NCBI GenBank assembly: GCA_013298955.1
Contig: JAAFJT010000051.1
Location: 1 to 33,048, forward strand
Origin: Chitinophagales bacterium
GTDB lineage: Bacteria > Bacteroidota > Bacteroidia > Chitinophagales > Saprospiraceae
Direction of reading: 5' to 3'
DNA: 33,048 bases
Below the pieces are notes generated by a model, which was given only the letters and a program-made list of their open reading frames with translations, had not been told where the DNA came from and did not search any database. Positions 32,841 through 33,048 of this stretch are shown here, one piece after another; positions within the stretch are counted from its first letter, which is position 1; the number at the start of each line of letters is the position of its first letter. The translations under genes and the position numbers were made by a program.

Positions 32841-33048
32841 ATGCATCAAAAATTATCTTCGGGTGCTGTTTGGGAGTCCCTTGTCGGTTACAGTCGGGCA
32901 GTGCGGGCAGGCAACATCATCGAAGTCGCAGGTACGACGGCTGTTGAGGATGGTCAAATCATTGGCATGGGCAACGCTTATGAGCAAACGAAATGTATTT
33001 TAAATAAAATTAAAAAAGCCATTGAAGCATTAGGCGGTGATATTCAAC
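32841..33048 (+). CDS. RidA-family protein, 3' partial
   Basis: The frame opens with ATG at 32841 and runs off the window after 69 codons. The translation starts MHQKLSSGAVWESLVGYSRA and continues with VRAGNIIEVAGTTAVEDG and ALGGDIQ. This matches the N-terminal half of RidA/YjgF/UK114 proteins: SSGAxWE, a YSRAVRxGNxIxVAGTT strand pair and an EALGG helix end. RidA members hydrolyse reactive enamine/imine intermediates, but many subfamilies lack the catalytic Arg, which would be in the missing part, so activity cannot be judged. It lies 22 nt after the GNAT-like gene on the same strand. Confidence 0.88.
   Translation, partial: MHQKLSSGAVWESLVGYSRAVRAGNIIEVAGTTAVEDGQIIGMGNAYEQTKCILNKIKKAIEALGGDIQ

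Overview
The window looks like a chromosomal segment of a Bacteroidota bacterium, probably a Saprospiria-, Chitinophagia- or Cytophagia-type lineage; the genus cannot be fixed from the sequence. The evidence is: Bacteroidota-type promoters (TTTG, 19-20 nt, TAnnTTTG), two proteins with type IX secretion (T9SS) C-terminal sorting domains, a TonB-dependent receptor with an N-terminal carboxypeptidase-regulatory-like domain, a DUF5683 gene just after parB, a WG-repeat protein, AT-rich spacers and few clear Shine-Dalgarno sites. No tRNA, rRNA, CRISPR array, transposase or prophage gene was seen.

Layout. (1) 1-2.95 kb, plus strand: an AT-rich pair, a PD-(D/E)xK restriction-endonuclease-like protein (possibly 5' partial) and an ABC-type AAA ATPase, directly before chromosomal parB. 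(2) 3.2-7 kb, plus: DUF5683 secreted or envelope protein, pyrF between two copies of one palindrome, then a Tat-signal gluconate-dehydrogenase subunit-3-like protein with its GMC flavoprotein. (3) 7.1-8.8 kb, minus: exported WD40-like protein. (4) 9.2-13.4 kb, plus: TonB-dependent receptor and a predicted outer-membrane beta-barrel protein with an excellent promoter. (5) 13.5-16.7 kb, minus: a complete type II restriction-modification pair (m5C methyltransferase and PD-ExK endonuclease, overlapping by 4 nt) and a dipeptide epimerase-like enolase-superfamily enzyme. (6) 17-20.6 kb, minus: a tight run of WD40 protein, T9SS-secreted protein, dCTP deaminase and CPBP protease. (7) 20.8-25.6 kb, minus: metK, FAH-family hydrolase, small membrane protein, WG-repeat protein. 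(8) 26-33 kb, plus: mnmH (tRNA 2-selenouridine synthase), a 1452-residue T9SS-secreted protein, a FemAB/GNAT-like protein and the start of a RidA-family gene.

The two most striking observations are these. First, the 1452-residue protein is an internal tandem duplication, [glycosidase-like barrel + 2 PKD-like domains] x2 plus a sorting domain. The copies align at a constant offset of 665 residues. Both presumed catalytic glutamates of copy 1 (E176, E341) are replaced in copy 2 (S841, Q1006), so an apparently active enzyme and a pseudo-enzyme are fused in one chain. Second, the intergenic regions are full of long, nearly perfect palindromes of several unrelated sequence types. One is a family built on the word ACACATAGG / CCTATGTGT, present at three loci. 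One of these loci holds a 73-bp tandem array enclosed by 39-nt inverted repeats, and it supplies the last nine codons and the stop of the neighbouring CPBP protease gene.

Links between genes are mostly by proximity. The restriction pair, the flavoprotein pair and the WD40/T9SS/dcd/CPBP run are the best-supported transcription units. Most other junctions carry a hairpin that could end transcription.
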